6,065 nucleotides of DNA from Bacteroidota bacterium (lineage in GTDB: Bacteria; Bacteroidota; Bacteroidia; Flavobacteriales; Flavobacteriaceae), in the NCBI GenBank assembly GCA_022560715.1, contig JADFSQ010000130.1, positions 1 to 6,065 on the forward strand. Direction: 5' to 3'. Within the stretch, counting starts at the first letter, position 1. Each line of letters begins with the position of its first letter. Under the pieces are notes generated by a model that made no database searches, was not told where the DNA came from, and worked only from the letters and a program-made list of their open reading frames with translations. Made by a program: the position numbers and the translations under genes. This document shows, piece by piece, positions 5,356 to 6,065 of the stretch.

Positions 5356-5474
5356 ACAAATAGAATCGATTTTTTAGTGGTTCAATTTAACACGGAATAG
5401 GTGGCTCACTTTGACCCGGAATGGGTGGTTCAGTTTATTCCGGAATCAGTGGTATAGTTTCCCCGGAATTTGCA
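5356..5474. repeat. istA-side terminus of the IS21 element with four 24-bp-spaced repeats
   Basis: Four copies of a GTGGTTCA-n-TTT-nnn-CCGGAAT unit start at 5377, 5401, 5425 and 5449, an exact 24-base period. The innermost copy reads ACGGAAT and the outermost is one base shorter. An inner block at 5356-5373 is the inverted partner of 2996-3013. The element ends in TTTGCA at 5474. Four copies here against two clear ones at the other end makes the IS asymmetric, and the array also forms the istA upstream region. Confidence 0.85.
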
Positions 5475-5562
5475 GTAAGTTCAGAGATGATTCATATCGG
5501 GATGCCGGAATGGGTACTTCCGAATTGATCTTTTAGAATACCAAGTATAAATAAGGTGACAC
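5475..5562. other. Spacer between IS end and GIN-domain gene, with a short inverted repeat
   Basis: No gene is visible. CGGAA at 5506-5510 and TTCCG at 5518-5522 form a 5-bp inverted repeat. The words CCGGAATGGGT at 5505-5515 exactly match 11 bases of the IS terminal repeat at 5416-5426, although this lies outside the proposed IS boundary. Translating the minus strand does not give the missing 5' part of the VOC gene. Confidence 0.4.
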
Positions 5563-6065
5563 ATGAAAACGTATAGATTAGTTATTATAACGGCACTAAT
5601 TTCAGTAAGTATTATACTGTTTATTTATGCCTGGTATAATTTTAAAGTTTCCAGTAAGGACATAGAAATTTCCGAATTTAATGCCTTGTATACCGGGGGC
5701 CTGATGAATGTCTATTTAAAAAGAGGACCTAAAGCATCCGTCGTGATAAAAGCTGATGATTTTGTTTTAGATAAGGTAAAAGTCGAAGTTATCGATGGCA
5801 TGCTTCGAATTTACACCACAGATTTTATTAGTGGTGAACGCGTTACTGATGCTCATGTCATCTACACTTCTGTTGATCACATTATTACCGACAATGAATC
5901 CACGCTTACCAGTCTCGATGAAATAAATAGCAATGAGATGACCATTGAAGCCAGGGGGAGTTCGGAGCTTAAAATTCGTTTGCGCTGTGATCGCTTAAAT
6001 TTGGATATGAAAAATGCTGCCAATGTACAATTAGCAGGATCGGTGAATTATTTTGATTTTAAGAT
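5563..6065 (+). CDS. GIN-domain (DUF2807-type) envelope protein, 3' partial
   Basis: The frame is open from ATG 5563 to the window end, giving 167 residues and two bases. A hydrophobic segment at 5-24 (RLVIITALISVSIILFIYAW) follows a short basic start, so it is a signal peptide or membrane anchor; no lipobox cysteine is seen. From about residue 33 it fits the GIN/DUF2807 fold: I-S-E-F-N-A-L-Y-T-G-G-L-M-N-V-Y-L-K-R-G (36-55), then DKVKVEVIDGMLRIYT (70-85) and the repeating beta-helix turns LKIRLRCDRLNLDMKNAANV (136-155). Such proteins are exported, right-handed beta-helix-like and common in Bacteroidota; their function is not established. AAGGTG at 5553-5558, four bases before the ATG, could serve as a ribosome site. 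The IS end is only 88 bases upstream, so its native promoter may be lost. Confidence 0.85.
   Translation, partial: MKTYRLVIITALISVSIILFIYAWYNFKVSSKDIEISEFNALYTGGLMNVYLKRGPKASVVIKADDFVLDKVKVEVIDGMLRIYTTDFISGERVTDAHVIYTSVDHIITDNESTLTSLDEINSNEMTIEARGSSELKIRLRCDRLNLDMKNAANVQLAGSVNYFDFK

Larger units (their letters stand above)
2932..5474 (-). mobile_element. IS21-family insertion sequence, about 2.54 kb
   Basis: The element carries istA and istB in the standard order on the minus strand. Each end starts with TG (TGGAAAGTCCGG at 2932; TGCAAATTCCGG read inward from 5474) and the two outer 28 bases agree at 19 positions by eye. Both ends contain several 24-bp-spaced copies of a CCGGAAT-type repeat, a known IS21 trait. 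The length fits the family. No flanking target duplication is visible: the left flank ends TTCAACTT and the right flank begins GTAAGTTC. Both transposase genes are intact, so the element may still be active. It splits the VOC gene and lies about 290 bases upstream of arsR, reading toward it. Confidence 0.88.

Noticed and set aside
5506..5522. CGGAA/TTCCG inverted repeat as a terminator
   Set aside because: The stem is only 5 bp with a 7-base loop and no following T-run of note, and no gene ends beside it.

Overview
The window is AT-rich DNA that looks like a member of the Bacteroidota, most likely a marine-type flavobacterium. Three things point there: the C-terminal strands of a Bacteroidota-style outer-membrane beta-barrel protein at the left edge, a GIN-domain (DUF2807-type) envelope protein at the right edge, and an IS21-type transposase pair of the kind common in this phylum. 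Shine-Dalgarno signals are mostly weak, which also fits.

Left to right: (1) bases 3-155 (+) are the end of an outer-membrane beta-barrel gene, convergent with what follows. (2) Bases 196-2640 (-) are a tight five-gene arsenic-type operon. In transcription order it holds ArsR repressor, a cysteine-tailed DUF6428-like protein, an unrecognised five-helix membrane protein, an ArsN1-type GNAT acetyltransferase, and a thioredoxin-type arsenate reductase of the low-molecular-weight phosphatase fold. A 28-bp perfect palindrome about 105 bp upstream of arsR is the probable operator. (3) Bases 2834-2931 (-) hold the last 31 codons of a VOC (glyoxalase-fold) gene. (4) Bases 2932-5474 are an IS21-family insertion sequence with istA and istB and 24-bp-spaced terminal repeats. 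(5) Bases 5563-6065 (+) are the start of a GIN-domain protein that runs off the window.

The stretch 2641-3022 has no intact gene. It holds the arsR leader and operator, the VOC fragment and one IS end. The stretch 5322-5562 holds the other IS end and a short spacer in front of the GIN gene.

The operon should sense trivalent arsenic with ArsR, reduce arsenate with ArsC and N-acetylate an amino-acid-like arsenical or similar herbicide-like compound with ArsN1. No ACR3 or ArsB efflux pump is present, and the operon closes at a convergent gene. The unknown membrane protein is the only integral-membrane product. The first three products (ArsR, DUF6428-like, membrane protein) all end in Cys-Cys-stop with the same TGCTGTTAA end, while the last two do not. 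That shared tail, the unknown membrane protein and the structured arsC leader are the parts most worth following up.
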